Shown here: in pieces, positions 60,418 to 64,000 of the stretch
Layout of the letters: each line of letters opens with the position of its first letter
How positions within the stretch are numbered: the stretch's first letter is position 1
Position numbers and translations under genes: made by a program
DNA from: Daphnia pulex
Lineage: Eukaryota; Arthropoda; Branchiopoda; Diplostraca; Daphniidae
DNA: 64,000 nt
Direction of reading: 5' to 3'
NCBI RefSeq assembly: GCF_021134715.1
Contig: NC_060028.1
Span: 6,408,501-6,472,500, forward strand
The notes under the pieces: model-generated
Database searches by the model: none
What the model was told of the DNA's origin: nothing
The model's input: the letters and a program-made list of their open reading frames with translations, nothing else

Positions 60418-63033
60418 TCAAGCCCGAGTAAGTCCCATTTGAGGAAATGCCTTAACGATCGCTTTGGCCAACTTCTCCTTTGTGCTGGATTTTGGATAGT
60501 AGTTGCCTATTGCTTTCACAACATGACCCATTGAAACAATTTTGATGATATGGTTCCTGTCTTTATCATTGACGGGAATTTCAGGATTGCCATATTTTTG
60601 CACAAGCCTCGCACCAGATTCGTGAAGACTTAACAGGGATAGGATGTTGAAATTCAAATCCTACAAATAAAGTGGATTAAGTTGGTATTAGAATAATAAT
60701 AATAAATATAATGTTGCATACCGCCTCTGCTACGCTGGTCGATGAAGAGGATTGGTGTGACGTTATGAAAAAATCAAAACTTTCCTGTGGAATAAAATCT
60801 TCAGTTTGGATATTTGTTGATGTTCCTGGAATACTCTTGACAAAACCACGTCCTTCCATTACATCTTCAGCAGAAAAAGTTAAAATTGCTTCGCTACTGA
60901 TTGCCACTTAACCAAGACTGGTTTCTGACGATGGTTTCATACCAGCATCGGAAATACCGGAGATGTAACGAATTAACTTAATTTTTTGCTCCAAGAATAT
61001 TCCCAGTTTTTCTAGATGACCATCATCTAGCAAAGTAAATACATCTTCGTCTATGTCATTTTCTGCAAAAAATAATAATTTAGGCAAGAGTTAATTTACA
61101 ATTATATACGGAACCGTTCTGTGAGTATTTTTGAACTGCTAAGACAATCAACACATTTGGCTGATAGATACAATCGTCACTTTTTTTGGTCTAAACGATG
61201 TGGCGAGGACATGCAAATGCCACATTAGAATATTAGTTGAAATTTTTCAAAATCCAAAGAGGTTCGCACTCGGCAATAGAGTCCATTGAGGTGACATGAC
61301 TCAGCTGTCATCTCAACTTCAAACGAATGAAAATGTTCGTAGAAACATATCGAGTTAAACTTTTTTTATACAAACCATATCTCAGAATCCAATACCAAAA
61401 TCTTTTTAATGATCGAAAATTCAGGAAGAGCAGTTTTGGTTTTTCATGAGAAAAACTGCGGAGAATTACTGAGTTTTCTCTGTATTCCATCCCATTTACT
61501 CTGGCCCAAGGACAAATTTTACGACATCGCAAGATATTAAAATTGTTTCGTCATCTACGTACCAATAATCTCCCTACACAGTTTTGTTTTCAATTGTCCA
61601 AGTGTTTTTTTTTGTATTTAAAAGATCTTTGTCTAGAATTTAATTGAAGTTTACCATCTGTAATGGGTTAGCAACAGACAAGGTGATATTTTAAAATTTA
61701 AATTAGCTTGAGCAAGCCTTTTTGCAAAATTGTGGTACGCTTCGTAACGCATACACCAGGATCTCATGGGTGGTCCCTGTTCTCTGATTATCTTTCCGTT
61801 ATGCACCATATGATGCATTTTGTTTATCACTTGAACATCGTCGGGGAATGCCAGACGAAATTCTTCAGAATAATGAGATACAAGCATTTCTAAAATTACT
61901 GTGTGCTCCCTCATTAAACAGGTAAAAATCTGATAACAATAATGTTTCTCAACGTTAAAAAAATGGCAAAGATTATGTTTTCCTTCGGGAACTTTTTCAC
62001 CCTGAACAGCGGATAAATATTCAAAAGGCAGAAATTTTGCCCAACTCTCTGGTGTGTTGAATTGATGTCTGCACGCTAGATCATCAAGACAAAGACGACA
62101 AAATTTTTTAGCTGAGGAACTCATAAATCTGCTTAATTCGTGAGCACATTTCTTTTCTTGACATATGGACACTAGAGTTCCTCGAATACGGAAATGGGGT
62201 AAATCAGAGACGTCCAAAAGCATCCATCGTCCTATTCCAAGTCATGCAATTCCAGCAAAAACTCATGCAAAACAAATCCAAAATTATCCTTATCAACATC
62301 CATTGCCTTGCAATATGCTATATGCAATGCTATATAGCGAAAGGATGTATGTGAGCTAGTTGTGACAGCAAATAAGGTGGCAAGTTTAGAATAGAGAAGA
62401 AAAACATCACTAGTTGGTGGATTTTTGTTTTAGAATCAAGCGGGTTAAACACCTCTAGATCATCATTAAAAATTTGAATTCGAAGTGCACGTGGAAATTT
62501 TTTAAAAGCAGATGATTCCGATAATGGGCAGTATCAATATGACTGCGCATTTTTCCGTCAGTGCTAGGCTTTAAAGAGAACTACATCGTACGAAAATTAG
62601 GATTAGGAAAAAACGTCGACAACGTTTGTCTAATTGGAATATATTGAAAATATGGAATGAGTCTTTGATGTAAGAAACTACTCTGAAAATGATTAGCCCA
62701 TCTACTTCTTTGCAATGACAACAGCTGCCTTGGAGACTTATAACCAAAGTTTTTTACATAAAACGCAGTTCTGTTGGTTTTTGAGTTTATATTCAAGAAG
62801 GCATGCTGTAACAAACACGACACATCAGGAAGATTACTAGTTCCATCAAGAATTTTAGCCATTTCACTCGAAATAAAATTTAAAGACGTGTTGGGGACCT
62901 TGTGTTTAGTCCTTAAAGCAAAAACCATCTTACCCAATTGAAGTTCCCGTTTGTCAACTTCATCTTTCTCCTCAATTGGGTAACAAATTGAGACGTGATC
63001 CAGACCATTAATTACTTCACTGTCCTCTTTCAA
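60418..63033 (-). pseudogene. Decayed member of a multicopy transposase-like protein family
   Basis: Segments in N- to C-terminal order on the minus strand: 63033-62581 (LGKMVFALRTKHKVPNTSLN), about 62470-62240 (DLEVFNPLDSKNKNPPTSDV, ending in TAG after ELHDLE), 62223-61651 in another frame (CRLCLDDLACRH, NKMHHMVHNGKIIREQGPPM, SWCMRYEAYHNFAKRL), 61532-61308 (ICPWARVNGMEYRENSVILR), 60907-60677 and 60657-60418 (NYYPKSSTKEKLAKAIVKAF). The Cys-rich CRxC, HxMxH...GPxxxxWxMRxEA and YP...KxKLAxAIVxxFP motifs are those I know from large, mostly unnamed, multicopy metazoan proteins of transposon-like distribution. The stop and frame change near 62225-62245 show this copy is broken. Confidence 0.5.
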
Positions 63034-64000
63034 AATTACTCACAACAAATTTGGAGTTCGTGGCACATCATGCTGAAAATGTACCAGCTCACAATTCATC
63101 AAATGATAGCGAAAACTATAAAAAGTTTGCAATTATTTTGCCCAAAACGTAAAGGGGTGATTACAGCATTACTATTCTTGTAAACATGCACATTTTTCAA
63201 GTGTACTACTAATTTGCTGTATAGACCTGGAACGATAGACTTACACAAAAAACAAGGAAAATTTCTTCTTGTGGTAAAAATTTTACGAGAAATGATTCAA
63301 TCTAAACTATACTAGCCAGAAATATCCCTACTTACACAAAGTTTAGGTTTTTAAATGTTAAAGCAGTGCAGTAGGGTAGACTGGAGTATGCCGGGAAACC
63401 GGGGAAAGAGGGACAGTAGGGGGAAAATAGTAGATTTTAATAAAATTTGTAGTATGTTATTTAGATACATGTCATCTATTTTGGCATAAAATTTGAAAAA
63501 AAATTAAAAAATGGGTTTTTTTAAGTTACCCCATAAGAATTCACAATTCAACAATGACAGCTGCTCCATGGCTACATCTGTTAAAACGTATTATCTCATA
63601 GATGCGGTTATGAACGTAGATATTGATGGTGGACGTCAAATTACTGAATATATGACTTAAGTAGCCGATTGTTACTCAGCACTTCTAAGAGACGGTAATT
63701 TACCATTAAAATTTAGATTGTGTGATGTGTGCATAATAAAAAATTTTCTAACAATGTAGTTCATCATTGAAGAAGACTATACGTTGCCAAAATTTGTATC
63801 CATAAAAGTACTGTGATGTTGTTCATGAAGAAAGTTATCAAAAGTTAAGCTGATTTCTTGTGGATGCAAGAGGAAAATAAAAAATTCTAAGGTGACGAAT
63901 CTAAGAATCCTGCAATTGAAATCCATGTATAAAAGTCTATATCAGGGATAACACAGTTGGTTGGGCGATGTTCATCCCACCAAAATTCATTGATCATTTC
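63034..64000. other. Gene-free right edge
   Basis: AT-rich; nothing supportable. The transposase-like remnant may have further 5' exons here, since its first segment lacks an obvious N-terminus. Confidence 0.4.

Overview
The window is from an intron-rich animal nuclear genome. Short introns (mostly about 55-120 bp in the gene-dense part), an arthropod-like gene set and many simple repeats fit a small-genome arthropod; a branchiopod crustacean such as Daphnia is my best guess (inference; I cannot run a search).

Layout. 1-6973: no protein gene I can support, but one clear tRNA-Lys(CTT) at 1365-1437. 6974-11318, minus strand: a five-exon large-Maf bZIP transcription factor (traffic jam / MafA-B type). 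11319-23680: 12.4 kb without a supportable gene, rich in GT/CA, GA and poly-G runs, lying between this gene and a divergently transcribed neighbour. 23681-27599, plus strand: a complete 16-exon bifunctional peptidylglycine alpha-amidating monooxygenase (PHM + PAL + membrane anchor + tail), which makes amidated neuropeptides.

29.1-45.6 kb is a fast-evolving accessory region. It holds a broken mitochondrial glycerol-3-phosphate dehydrogenase remnant cut by a TIR element (29605-30590). That element carries, inverted, the 3' half of a Dicer-type RNase III + dsRBD gene. Next come a truncated RNase III-like gene (31203-31728), a decayed CUB/LDLa secreted-protein gene (32672-35842), a SWIM + YqaJ-nuclease gene with an amber codon and a frameshift (38711-40920), and two tandem RNase III + dsRBD genes (42551-44574 and 44636-45555). 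Together there are four related copies of the Dicer C-terminal module (RNase III + dsRBD without helicase or PAZ), shuffled, nested with foldback elements and partly broken. This is the most unusual thing in the window.

45.6-64 kb is AT-rich and poor in recognisable genes. It contains a foldback element, a small unidentified multi-exon candidate ending at a poly-A signal near 48.3 kb, degenerate coding remnants on the minus strand at 54-56.5 kb, two minisatellites, and a decayed member of a multicopy transposase-like family on the minus strand at 60.4-63.0 kb.

All exon boundaries were read by eye from GT/AG sites, reading-frame continuity and family conservation. Maf and PAM assemble with every intron phase consistent; the others do not, and this is stated in each entry.
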